A program made the translations under genes and the position numbers. This document shows positions 1 through 10,267 of a stretch of DNA of 64,000 nucleotides, piece after piece. The notes below the pieces were generated by a model. It saw only the letters and a list, made by a program, of their open reading frames with translations, made no database searches and was not told the origin of the DNA. The stretch is from NCBI GenBank assembly GCA_037693485.1, contig CM075346.1, forward strand, positions 98,500,501 to 98,564,500, given 5' to 3'. The DNA comes from Kitagawia praeruptora. Lineage: Eukaryota; Streptophyta; Magnoliopsida; Apiales; Apiaceae. The first letter of the stretch is position 1. Each line of letters starts with the position of its first letter.

Positions 1-3000
1 TCTTTCCTTTGTTGCTTGAGAAAAATTTAAGACCTTTGTCTTTGGACCATTGTAGTATACCATTAGCAGTATGCTTTTTGATATACACAAGTGGTTTCTT
101 GATTAGCATCTCCTTTTCTTGAGGTAGTGAAACATTTGCAGAGGCCATGGAATTTGGCTTTTGTAGGTCACTACTAACAGTATTCACCCTAGACTTAGAG
201 TCTTGTGTATTCACCCTGCCATCTTTCTTTTCTTTGTCATCTTTCTTCTTTTTCTTGTCATCATCTCCCTTATCACTCCTGTGATGTCTTCTCCTTCCAT
301 CACTCTTGTCATCATCTTTATCTTCATCCTTATTTCTCCTGGGCTTGGCCAATTCTGGAATTGAACCAGTTGAAATGAATTCTCTAAGGATGTGCAATAC
401 CTCAATCTCCTCAGCTGACCTTATCCCCTTCTTCTTTTGCATTTGATCAACTATGGCAATGATCAGTCTGTGGTTCTTAGAGGTGAGATCATTGGGAATA
501 ACCAATTGATCCACATCTTGAATTTTGGTACCAGACTGATAGAGGATGGTTCTTGGTTTGGTGCACACTTCAGGAAGTCTGGCTTGTTGACCATTTCTTA
601 GTTCAGTATACAGACTCTGATTATTCTCCCCTTTCTGCTCAATTAGTTCCAAGATGGCATCAATCTCAGTGAATTTCAGTGCTGTCAAGGTATCAATAGA
701 TATGTGCCTTATCTTGCCTTTTGTCACCATCATGATTTCCTTGAGGTAGATCTGACTGAGCTTTCTTGGAATAACTGTTAGATAATGGATTTGATCTTTC
801 AGGCTTCTTCTGTATAGCAGGGTATCTCCTCCAACCTTTGCTTTTGAGGCTTGCAGAAACTTCAAGAATGCAACATCATGATAAACCTCTAAGTTTGTTA
901 CTTCTATCAGCTTGGCCTCTCTAACCACATTCACTTCCACTGGATCAGCTTCATGTTTAGAAGGTTGGACTAGACCACTTGGCATGGATCCTGCCACCAC
1001 TATAGTGGTGAAAGTTTGCTTTTGGCCACTTGGAGTAGTGATGTGCACAGGTGGTAAAGTGACCACTAGCAGAGAAGATGGAGGCTCATCAACCTTTGAT
1101 TTTCCTTTGCCTGGCACATGAGTTAGAGATTTAGTGGCCCTTTGGTGATCACCCTCACTTAACTTTATCCCTTTTTCCCTAGGTTTCTCCCCCTTTGTAT
1201 TTAAATTCTTTGTCCTCTTCTCCCCCTTAGGCTTGTTGTCAGGCACAGAGGCTTTAGAAGTGACCTTTGGGGTGGAAGATTCTTCAGGGAGAGGAAGACC
1301 CATATGCTTCATCATAGCAGCCAACATAGATTGTTGATGTAGAAGAACATCAGCTGTGGTGGTTGCTTGAGTGTCCAACTGATCATTGAGAAGTGCAACC
1401 TTGTCTGTAAGATGAGCATTGGACTTAGTGAGAGTAGCCACCTCCTTTTCCAGAGTATCCACTTTAGTGAATAGTTCATGTGCCCTGAAACTAGAGAGTG
1501 ATTGATCCTTGAGTCTTTGGACTTCATACTTGGTCATGTCATGAACAGGGACCTCAGTTACCAGCTTATCCCCATATTGATTCTTGAACATTGTTCTCAG
1601 CATGGCATTTGAGTCTGTGGTTTGATCAGATAGAGATTGAAACTTATGCCCCAGCCCTATGACAGAATCTTTTAGAAGAGCCAAACCATTGTCCATCTTG
1701 GTGCATGTAGACTTGCATTCCAGAATGTCCTTGATGACTGACTCCAACTGGGGAAATTTGGAGATGAATTCTCTTTTGACTTCATTGACTTGGTGGATTG
1801 TGGCTGCAACTACTTCATTCACTTCTGATTGCAGGCATTTACCAAGATAGTGTGCAGCCTTCAAGATCCCCTTGTAGATGTCATTGACAGCCTCATACAC
1901 ATCACTGGGGGTTAGAGATTTGGCATTGGACCCCAGTGAAGTGATGTATTCTTCTTTTAGATGTTGGAGGCCTTCTGAGAGAGGTACAGAGAATTTGCCT
2001 TGCAGCCAAGCATCCAAATTTCCATCTCTTGCAGATTCATCTGCAATTTTCTGTTGTTGCTGCTCTACATCTTCTTTATGGCATAGCAAGATGGCTTCAT
2101 AGTCAGAGTTGGGTAGGTTTGAGGTGACCAAGTTTTGGGCAATCTTTACAAACTCAGGGATCTGATCCACAACCAAGCTTTGAAGTGCTTCAACCGTCAA
2201 TTATGGTGGAACAGACCCTGATCCTGAAGCACTATCATGTTGCACACGCTTCAGCCATTGTGACAAGAAGTCAGAGCTAGAGCTAGGCAAGCTAGACTCC
2301 TCAATTACTGATGCAACTTCTGCAACCGGATGGATTGATTCTCTTACTGGTGTCTCCACAAAAGTGGAATGAGTTACACCAGTAGTTGACACAGGCACAG
2401 AGTCTCTAGTGAAAACTAGTGGAACCTCTGTGTTTGTGATGGTGTCATTAGGAGATGCCCCAGCATGCATTCCCTCACCATCTAAATGTGGGTCCTGGGT
2501 GGTGAACAAGGTGTCATGAACCAAGTCACTTGAGTTCAGTGGCTCATCAAGAGAAAAGAATTCTTGATGATCAATGCCTTGCTCCTCAATTGCTTGCGTT
2601 GCAAGCTCCAAAGAAATTTGAGATGAAGATTCTGGAAGAGAAGTGTCTTGTGGAATAGATTTTGGCAACTTCCCCTTAGAGATAGAGGGAGTTTCAAATG
2701 TGATGTGCTCTCCACTCAGTGTTGTGCCAGCCTTATCACTCCCATGTGCTGACTTTGTACAGATAAATGCATTGGGGAGGATGCTTGATTCTATAGATGC
2801 ACCCTGTTGAGAGGATTCATCTAGTGAACTGTTTGCCCCTGATTTTACAACTTCATCCATTTGTGTGACTGAAGAGGTGGTTTTAGCTTTCTTCTTCTTT
2901 GGCCTGATAAGAGGTGACTCAGGTTCCTCACTTTCTAACTCTACAGCCAATGCTGCTTCAGACAAGATTGTTAAAGGTGCAGAAGCAACCTGTTTTCTCT

Positions 3001-3973
3001 TCTTCTCCTTTTTACTAACATCACCCTTTTGAGAGGATGATGCAGTTGGCTCAGTGTTTGGTAGAGTGTTTGGTTGAGAGGGTTGGTTAGCAGGCCCTGG
3101 GTTAGCATTTTGTCCTACTTGCTTGGGCTGTGCTAACTGTGACTTTGAGTCAAATGTTTGCATGTTGTGGGGGTAAGTCCTAAACAAACTCTCCATATGG
3201 GGAGTTATGTTCAGTCTTACATCCACATCATTCCTAGTCTCTAAATTACCAAAAATGAGTTTGGTCATGGATTTAGGATAGCCTATTCTATTTTTATTCA
3301 TCCCATCTAATTCAATCAATTTATTATCTAAGAAGTTAAGTACAGATTGAATAAAACGAGGGAAGAAAATTTCATTACCTCTCTTGGCTAAGTTCTTACC
3401 AAGTCTCCCATACAGCTCCTGCAGAATGATAAGGCCAACATCTATCTTCTTTCCATATGCTAAAGCATAGCCTATCTGCTGTGCAGGTGTACTGATTTGG
3501 TCATAGCTGGATTTTCTTGCGGTGAAGACTTGAAGAAGTGTAACAAACACATAGCTCCATTCCTTCCTCAAATGCTTCCTATTCAAATTCCCAAGACTAA
3601 TTTTGTCTGCATATTTGATGAAATCAAAGAAGTCTTCCAAATCAGAAGTTGTAGCAGGTGGGTCATACACCTCTTATTTGGTGCCCATCCCAAGTGCTTC
3701 ATTCATGTCTTCTGTGGTGATAGTGATATTCTTGTCTTGAATCTTACAGTAAATGATGTACGAGGATATTGCAGAGTCAAGAGCCACCACCTCTACTGTA
3801 GCAGACTTCCAGAATTGTTCTAGAATTTCTAGATACAGAGTAGGGTTAACAGATAGAGCATTTTTTATGTATGATTCAGACATCCACTTCACAAAGCACT
3901 TGAAGTTGGCGTTGGGTGCCTCAACATCACTAGTTAGAGCAATGAAATTGGTGTTGAACTTTACTGTTGCCAT
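1..3973 (-). pseudogene. Envelope-like third frame of A1, degenerate and truncated
   Basis: Counterpart of the A2 third frame (26853-36956). The start ATG is at 3973, beginning MATVKFNTNFIALTSD as in A2. The first segment stops at a TAA at 3674-3676 where A2 has a glutamine codon. The second segment (3670-2201) covers the rest of the conserved N-terminal domain (NLRKEWSYVF-like and QIGYALAYGKKIDVG-like motifs) and the Ser/Pro/Thr-rich region, and stops at 2201-2203. From 2200 to 1 the A2 coiled-coil and lysine/aspartate-rich regions are still recognisable at DNA level, but the frame is broken repeatedly. Position 1 corresponds to about 36.2 kb in A2, so roughly the last 750 bases of the frame are outside the window. 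The role of these proteins is unknown; 'envelope-like' is the conventional Sirevirus label. Confidence 0.85.
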
Positions 3974-4806
3974 TTGTGTAAGAGAGAGAGGAGAAATCGA
4001 AGGTTGAAGAAGAAATTTAGCTTTTTCCAGTTAGGGTTTCAGAGGTTTTGGGAGTTTGGATGCTTGAGAAATCGAATGAAATGAATCGAATAGATGTGAA
4101 ATTGTAAAAGTATGAAGTACTTGAATTGTCGATTAGATGTATGTTATGTATCGACAAGTCAGGCATTCGAGAAGTAGAAAACAACTATTCGAGAAGTCAA
4201 GAAAGGCTTATTCGATAACTCAAGCAGGTTGTAACTCACAGCTGGCAGTTATTTAACTTAGAAGTAAATCTAAATTAGGTAAAATATGTTTTTATGAGTA
4301 ATTCTGAATAAAAATCCAAAATCGGTTAAAATTCAGCGAGAAATCAGCCTTTTCAAATGATTCGAGAAATCAAATATAGTATTCGAGAACTCAATCAATC
4401 GAGAACTAAAACACTATATTCGAGAAGTCAAGAAAACCTCTATTCGAGAACTCTAAAAGATTCTATTCGAGAACTCGAGAGTGCTCTAATGAGACTTGTT
4501 AGAGATGTCGAATAGTGAATCACTTGAGAAGTCTGACTTGTCGAATTATACTCATAGAAACTCAATTTTCACTATCTTTTTAAAATTTACCAGCCATATT
4601 CATTCACGAATATTCTAGAAAATTAAACAGTGATTTTCTCAAAATTCCATAGAAATTTCAAGTTAACAAGAGAATATGATTTTCCAAATATGCAACAGGT
4701 TTGAAATATTTATAAATCATATTTCAGCCAACACTTACTCCAAAAATATTGAGAATTTAGATAAAGTAAGTGTTTACTGCTGCAACAATCTAGATGATGT
4801 ATTCAC
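3974..4806 (-). other. A1 spacer between pol and the envelope-like frame
   Basis: About 830 bases without a credible gene between the A1 pol stop (4807) and the envelope-like ATG (3973). It is AT-rich and carries many ATTCGAGAA / TTCTCGAAT words, the same vocabulary as the family A LTR and the matching A2 spacer (26004-26852). It probably acts as the leader of the third frame. No TATA box stood out clearly. Confidence 0.7.
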
Positions 4807-5893
4807 CTAGCCAGAATCTGAAGAATTCAGCATTCCAATCTCACTTACCAACCTTGTGAAGGTGGCTTCATCTAATGGCTTAGTGAATATATCAGCTAGT
4901 TGTTTATCTGTAGAAACATAATGCAACTCAATGGTTCCATTAGTTGCATGTTCCCTTATGAAATGATATCTGATGTCAATGTGCTTTGTCCTAGAATGAT
5001 TGACAGGATTGGCAACTATAGAGATTGCACTTGTGTTGTCACACATGATTGGAATTCTTTCCAACACAAGTCCATAATCTCTAAGTTGATTTCTAATCCA
5101 AAGCACTTGAGCACATCAACTTCCAGCAGCTATGTATTCAGCCTCAGCTGTAGAAGTTGACACAGATTGTTGTTTCTTGCTATACCAAGAGACTAACCTT
5201 TGTCCAAGAAACTGGCAGCTACCTGAGGTGCTTTTCCTATCCACTCTGCATCCAGCATAATCAGCATCAGAGTAACCAACCAGATTGAACCCTGTGTCCT
5301 TAGGATACCATAGTCCCAAGTTTGGAGTGCCCTTCAGATATTTAAAGATCCTTTTTATAGCAATCAAATGTGATTCTTTTGGATTTGATTGAAACCTTGC
5401 ACACAAGAATGTATCAAACATGATGTCTGGCCTACTTGCAGTGAGATAGAGTAGAGAACCAACCATGCCTCTGTAGACTGAGATATCTACTTTTTTGCTC
5501 TTAGCATCTTCATCCAATTTAGTGGCAGTGGCCATGGGTGTCTTTGCAGGTGAGCAATCTTCCAAGTCAAACTTCTTCAATAAATCCTTGATGTACTTGG
5601 TCTGACTAATAAAGATACCATCCTTCCTTTGACTGACTTGCAACCCAAGAAACAATGTCAACTCTCCCATTATACTCATCTCATATCTGCTCTGCATGAG
5701 TTTAGAAAATTTCTCACACAGCTTCTCATTTGTAGAACCAAAAATGATATCATCCACATAGATCTGAACTAGGATAAAATCATCACCATGCTTCTTGTAA
5801 AACAGTGTCTTGTCCAGTGTGCCTCTAGTGAATTGATTCTCAAGAAGAAATTGTGATAAAGTATCATACCATGCCCTTGGATCCTGCTTAAGT
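4807..5893 (-). pseudogene. A1 pol, C-terminal RT and RNase H segment
   Basis: The 3' third of A1 pol. It reads the RT catalytic motif YVDDIIFGST just upstream of 5757, then the copia RNase H signature (SDADYAGCRVDRKSTSGSC), WYSKKQQS and the AEAEYIAAGS motif. A nonsense TGA (5116-5118) stands where A2 has TGC. The frame then resumes and finishes with KHIDIRYHFIREH and ADIFTKPLDEATFTRLVSEIG, ending at the normal pol terminus at 4807. At 5893 the frame is cut by B1; it continues at 18529 on the far side of B1. This segment is close to A2 pol 24950-26003. Confidence 0.9.
5889..5893. repeat. TSD of B1, left copy (TAAGT)
   Basis: TAAGT at 5889-5893 abuts the left LTR of B1 and is repeated at 18529-18533 directly after the right LTR. 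The uninterrupted site is visible in A2 pol (codons for GLKQAP, about 24915-24930), which reads through the same TTAAGTCC sequence on the other strand. This proves insertion into A1 RT. Confidence 0.95.
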
Positions 5894-6492
5894 TGTTAGG
5901 TCGATTACACAATAAATAATCAAGAACTGTATAAATAAGTAACAAGAACACACGTTTTAACTCTTTAAAACTGTTTGGAATTAATAATTCCTCTCTCGGT
6001 GATGTAAAGTATCACAGAGAGCTGCTTAGGTTACAAGAATGATATTCGTTCACGATGGATACCCCTCTAGGGTTAACCTAACTGTATTTATAAGATATAC
6101 AGCTACGTACAATCGTAAATTGATTCTCCTAAAATTAAGCTATACAATTGATATCAATTACGATTGCTACACGTCTTCTAAGTCAACTCGATCTCTTTGA
6201 CAGCTATCCAATCTTCAAAGATATCGCTTCCATATTAATATTAAATTAATCTTCAAACTCTGTTGACTTGTAGACGCTCCTAGTAGACAGACTTTAGCAA
6301 ACTCTGTTCTCTCAACGCTAACAGTGTTTGCGCTTCCATGTATTCAGCTATCAGTGTTTACGCTTTCCTCTGTCAGCGTTTGCGCTTCCAGCAATCAGCG
6401 TATACTCAAACACTGCTTTCAATAACAAGTTAAACTCTCTTTACCTGAAACACTTAAACACTGACATTAAATCACATCAATTATATCTAACA
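5894..6492 (-). repeat. B1 3' LTR (599 bp)
   Basis: In element orientation it begins TGTTAGATATAATTGATG at 6492 and ends CGACCTAACA at 5894. It matches the 5' LTR at 17930-18528 along its whole length as far as I can see by eye. It contains a TATA box and, upstream of it, GCGCTTCC / CAGCGTTTGCGC-type short repeats in the U3 region. Confidence 0.95.
6085..6092 (-). promoter_or_regulatory. TATA box of the B1 3' LTR
   Basis: Reads TATAAATA on the minus strand, about 400 bases into the LTR from its 5' end. The same octamer lies at the same offset in the other B1 LTR and in both B2 LTRs. This is a plausible RNA polymerase II promoter marking the U3/R boundary region. Confidence 0.65.
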
Positions 6493-6507
6493 ATCTCCCC
6501 CAACTTG
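6493..6507 (-). promoter_or_regulatory. B1 polypurine tract
   Basis: On the minus strand this reads CAAGTTGGGGGAGAT directly before the 3' LTR. It is the plus-strand primer site of reverse transcription. The same tract precedes the 3' LTR of A2 and B2. Confidence 0.9.
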
Positions 6508-6647
6508 TTCATTAGAAAAATGTACAAGTTCACAATAATTGATGATGTCAAAACGAACAAATAAAAACACAGTGTTTAACATATAATCAGAGTTTAAACT
6601 TGACTTAGCAAAATTTACAGAAAATACGAATCACTTACAAATTCTGT

Positions 6648-8744
6648 CTACCTAACCTCCTCAAGATCTGGAGTTGTTCTGAGATAATCAATCAACAATC
6701 TCCTTTCAGCATTTTCAAGTTCAATTTCCATAGCTTGCTTGATCTCTCTTAACTCTGGATCATTCTCATCCGTTTGAAAAATAGCAGCTCTGAGATCATA
6801 GATCTTGTTTCTCCTCATTTCATTACCCAATCTGATGTACTTTAATTCTTCAGACTTTACATTGAAATCCAGAACTGTAATTCCAAGATCAGTCTTCAGC
6901 CTTGTAGTTCCCTTCTGCATTTCAATCAGATTTCCATTCCAGTCTCTGTATTTTGGAACATATTTTTCAGCAGACTTTGTTCCTGTAGCAACTTTAGCTT
7001 TCAGCATATACTCCCTTATAGAATTAGCAATAAGCTGTGTTCTTTGATTTCTAACTCTGAAGATATGCAAGACATACTGAAGTTCCTCAAATAATTTTAA
7101 CTTGATTGCTTCTTCATTCACTCTATACACTGACCCATCTGCCACAAAGTATAGTAGAAAGTGAATATCTAAGCTCCTTTGATGAACTACCTGAACTGAC
7201 TCCAACTTGTCTAGATTTTCTTGAGTTATACCAGAACCAAGAGATACAAGTGCAGAGGGATCTCTTGGACTGTTACCAACTCTCAAATCTCTTCTTGATC
7301 CTAAACCAGAAGTATTCCTGCCTGGTGGCTTTCCTGAACAGGCAATATTATGCTGATATCCACCAGTCACTCCTGCTCCTTCTTCCACTGGAATCTTTGC
7401 CCTTGAAAAACCAGGTAAAAGTTTACTTTGAGTCTGTACAACTTGTGTAGCAACAGAGGTTGTAACTATCATCTTGCCCTTGCTCTCTTCATCAACTTTC
7501 CCTTTTAACTTCAACTTAGCATCAAGAGAAGACTTTCTAACCAGCTTTCCAGTATCTTCTTCTTCTTCTTCTTGAATACCAGATAGTTTTTCTTTGATTA
7601 CAATTCCTTTCATCACAGGCTTTGCAGACTTTGAAACTTTAACAACTTTCTTCACTTTCTTGGACTTCACAGCTTTTAAATGTTCTTTCTGCAACAGCTT
7701 TTCTTCAGCTTGAATATCCTCAAGTGTAGCTTCAGCATTCTCTTCTCGAAAAAGTTTTGCAGCCAATTCTTCATCTGTTTGTGGATTGTCAGAGAATAAC
7801 AAATCCTTTGGCCTTGAACCTGAAGTATTCTGAGCATTTGAATCTATCACCAAATTCGGCTTTGACCTTGAAGACCTCCCATGTCCTTGTCTGAGATTTT
7901 CATTTCTTAAGCCCTTATCAGCATTGGCTTCTTCATCATCATTTTGATCTTTCTTTGACAGAGTTTGATCTTTCTTACACTTGGTTTTAGAAACTCTCTC
8001 CCCCTTTTTGACATCATCACCATCTTGAATCAGTATTGAGGTGATTAACTCAAGAGAATTTGCTATAGAATCAACTTTCTCAGCCAGTAAAGTCTGATTC
8101 TTTTCAACTGTACTCAGTCTGTCATTAAGATTAGATTGAGCTTTGGCAAACTGTTGAAAGAGTTTAGCATTAGCTAGTTGAGCTTTCTCCTCATGAGTAG
8201 CAACTTCTGTGCGAAGATCAACAATAGATTTCTGAGTATCATCAAATCTATTATTCAAAGTTTTGATTTGAATCACTGTGCCTTGCAAACAAGTGAAAAT
8301 ATCTGGATTTTTAATCTTCTTGGAATTGACCTCAAGGAACATTGCAGCCCTGCCAGGTGGAAAAATACACTCTGATTTATACCATTCAGCAGTTTGCTTG
8401 GCCAAATAACCATCATCAATTTCATGAACAGAAGGCCCAGCAAAATCTGGTTTTTCTCCTGTTTTCTGACCATCAGGCTGATTTTGTGGTTGGTCAACTC
8501 CTGTACTATGAGCTTCAACTGAATCACTCATCGATTCACTAGTAGAGACAACAGAAGGACTAGGTTCTTGAGCAGCAATAGGTTCTTGAGCAACCTGTTT
8601 TCCTTTATCAACTGGAGTTTGCTCTGAAGAAAGAACCTTCTCTGGTTTATCAACCTCCTCACCATGAGCAGAAACATGATTGGCATCAGAGTTCAACTCA
8701 GTGTGTGATGCAACCACAGTGTCTTCAAGAACAACAGTTGGCCC
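6648..8744 (-). CDS. B1 envelope-like frame, second (C-terminal) part
   Basis: An open frame of about 690 codons that overlaps the end of the first part by a few dozen bases. In B2 the equivalent sequence lies in a single frame, and B1 lacks one base near 8739-8746 relative to B2, so this is best read as a frameshift. Content: an acidic, Ser/Thr-rich N-terminal stretch. Then comes a long coiled coil rich in Leu, Glu and Gln, ending in a VDSIANSLELITSILI-like segment. Next are a Lys/Glu-rich region, a Gly/Ser/Arg-rich patch (SGKPPGRNTSGLGSRR), and a helical, charged C-terminus ending DYLRTTPDLEEVR. No membrane segment is evident. It stops 140 bases before the polypurine tract. Function unknown; it is the third frame typical of Sireviruses. 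Confidence 0.75.
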   Translation of the reverse strand, partial: GPTVVLEDTVVASHTELNSDANHVSAHGEEVDKPEKVLSSEQTPVDKGKQVAQEPIAAQEPSPSVVSTSESMSDSVEAHSTGVDQPQNQPDGQKTGEKPDFAGPSVHEIDDGYLAKQTAEWYKSECIFPPGRAAMFLEVNSKKIKNPDIFTCLQGTVIQIKTLNNRFDDTQKSIVDLRTEVATHEEKAQLANAKLFQQFAKAQSNLNDRLSTVEKNQTLLAEKVDSIANSLELITSILIQDGDDVKKGERVSKTKCKKDQTLSKKDQNDDEEANADKGLRNENLRQGHGRSSRSKPNLVIDSNAQNTSGSRPKDLLFSDNPQTDEELAAKLFREENAEATLEDIQAEEKLLQKEHLKAVKSKKVKKVVKVSKSAKPVMKGIVIKEKLSGIQEEEEEDTGKLVRKSSLDAKLKLKGKVDEESKGKMIVTTSVATQVVQTQSKLLPGFSRAKIPVEEGAGVTGGYQHNIACSGKPPGRNTSGLGSRRDLRVGNSPRDPSALVSLGSGITQENLDKLESVQVVHQRSLDIHFLLYFVADGSVYRVNEEAIKLKLFEELQYVLHIFRVRNQRTQLIANSIREYMLKAKVATGTKSAEKYVPKYRDWNGNLIEMQKGTTRLKTDLGITVLDFNVKSEELKYIRLGNEMRRNKIYDLRAAIFQTDENDPELREIKQAMEIELENAERRLLIDYLRTTPDLEEVR

Positions 8745-10267
8745 ATAGCAACACCAGTATCTATAGAAAGTGTAACCTCCATGAGTGGTGGAGTAGATGC
8801 TTCATGATTAAAAGAAATTGGAGTTTCAGCAAACTCTTCCATTGGAGACAAAACATCTCTAACAGCTTCATTTTCTTGAACCTTATCAACTTCTGGTTCA
8901 GCAACCTTGACTTCTGATTCTGGGATTACAGGTTCTATGATAACCTCTGGCTCACCAGTAGGAATATCAAATGAGATTTTCTCTTGAGCCTCCTCAACAT
9001 GCTCATCATCAGAATCAGTCATAATAAGCCTCCTCCTCTTTGCTTGAGGCACTTCAACCTGTTCTGCATCTTCACTGGAACTCTCACTTGAACTTTCCTC
9101 AACCAATGGTGGTGAAGGTCTGTTTGCCCTTTGTATGAATCTTCTGGAATAAACAGCCTTTGGAGTTGACTGTTTAGCCTTAGCACGTTCAGTGTTGATT
9201 GCAGTATGTTTCTTCCTTTTTGGCTTTGGTGGTGGTTGTGGATGAGTAGTAGAGACAGGGTTTGTTGGTTCAGTGTTCATTTGGTCAGGTTGTGTTTGAG
9301 GTTCTGTTTGTGTTGGAGGTGATATGGGTTGTTCAGTGGTTGTTGGTGTGGGCTCAGGTGTTTGAGTAGGTTGAGATGGTATGTTTTCTGTACGATCAGT
9401 GGCTAAAGGTTCAGGCATAGGCTGTGGTTCTGGTTGTTGTGGTTCTGGTTGTTGTGGTTGATGTGTATCAGTGTTTTGTGGCTGATTGACAAAATTTTGC
9501 AAAGCAAGCGGCAATGCTAAATGAGGCAAGTCTTTTCCAACATCTTTGTTAGACATATCAGTAAATATTCTTTTAGTGACTCGAAACGGTTGAATCTCAT
9601 CAGCTTCATCAACAGTTAAACCAGGAACACATGCATTGAATAGAAGTTGACAAAATCTAGCAAAGTAAACTGTAGTAGACTCTGACAACTTATCACCCAA
9701 ATTCATTAAAACATATCTACCAAAGTCAAAATTACTACCATAAAGTAGAGAATACCCAATTTGTAGACTGTCCATTGGAATAGCATCCCAGTTGGTGACC
9801 TTCTTCTGGAATGTCCTGGTAATACAATCAAAGAAGAAATTCCACTCTTTTCTCAAGTTTGGCCGCCTCACACTGCCCAGCTTGGCAAGTGATTCCATGT
9901 AACCAATCTCTGTGAGCATTTCCCTCAGATTTTGCTCAGAGACAACAGCATATGAAGTATGTGTGTCGAAATCCATGACATCACGAACAGTTTGTGGAGT
10001 AATCACAAACTCTTGTCCTTCATGAGAGAAGATGATAGATGGAGTTCCAGTCTCTCCTCCTTCTATATATCTTGAATTTTGCCAGAAGTTAACAACTTGG
10101 GAAGCAGATAGAGTAGCCGGTTCAACCAGCGCTTGCCCAATTTCAGAATCTCGAAGAAAATTTTGCAAAAGATGAAACGGCTCTGGTGCCCGGTCATTCT
10201 CAAGTAAAGCTGCATAGTTGTTAGGCACAAAACGTAGACCAAAGACAGTGAAAGGTTTAGTTGCCAT
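8693..10267 (-). CDS. B1 envelope-like frame, first (N-terminal) part
   Basis: I chose the ATG at 10267 (MATKPFTVFGLRFVPN) because B2 has the matching ATG at 54907; the open frame extends upstream but without conservation. About 524 codons. Residues 1 to about 260 form a compact domain with NLRKEWNFFFDCITRTFQ and QIGYSLLYGSNFDFGRYV, clearly related to the family A third-frame domain (NLRKEWSYVF, QIGYALAYGKKIDVG). It is followed by a Pro/Gln/Glu-rich low-complexity stretch and a basic patch (PKRKKH, AKRRRLI) that could act as a nuclear localisation signal. The last 20 or so codons are out of frame because of the one-base deletion near 8742. Function unknown. Confidence 0.75.
   Translation of the reverse strand: MATKPFTVFGLRFVPNNYAALLENDRAPEPFHLLQNFLRDSEIGQALVEPATLSASQVVNFWQNSRYIEGGETGTPSIIFSHEGQEFVITPQTVRDVMDFDTHTSYAVVSEQNLREMLTEIGYMESLAKLGSVRRPNLRKEWNFFFDCITRTFQKKVTNWDAIPMDSLQIGYSLLYGSNFDFGRYVLMNLGDKLSESTTVYFARFCQLLFNACVPGLTVDEADEIQPFRVTKRIFTDMSNKDVGKDLPHLALPLALQNFVNQPQNTDTHQPQQPEPQQPEPQPMPEPLATDRTENIPSQPTQTPEPTPTTTEQPISPPTQTEPQTQPDQMNTEPTNPVSTTHPQPPPKPKRKKHTAINTERAKAKQSTPKAVYSRRFIQRANRPSPPLVEESSSESSSEDAEQVEVPQAKRRRLIMTDSDDEHVEEAQEKISFDIPTGEPEVIIEPVIPESEVKVAEPEVDKVQENEAVRDVLSPMEEFAETPISFNHEASTPPLMEVTLSIDTGVAMGQLLFLKTLWLHHTLS

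Noticed and set aside
912..2102. Plus-strand open frames across 912-1121, 1659-1850 and 1878-2102
   Set aside because: They are antisense shadows of the A1 third frame on the minus strand.
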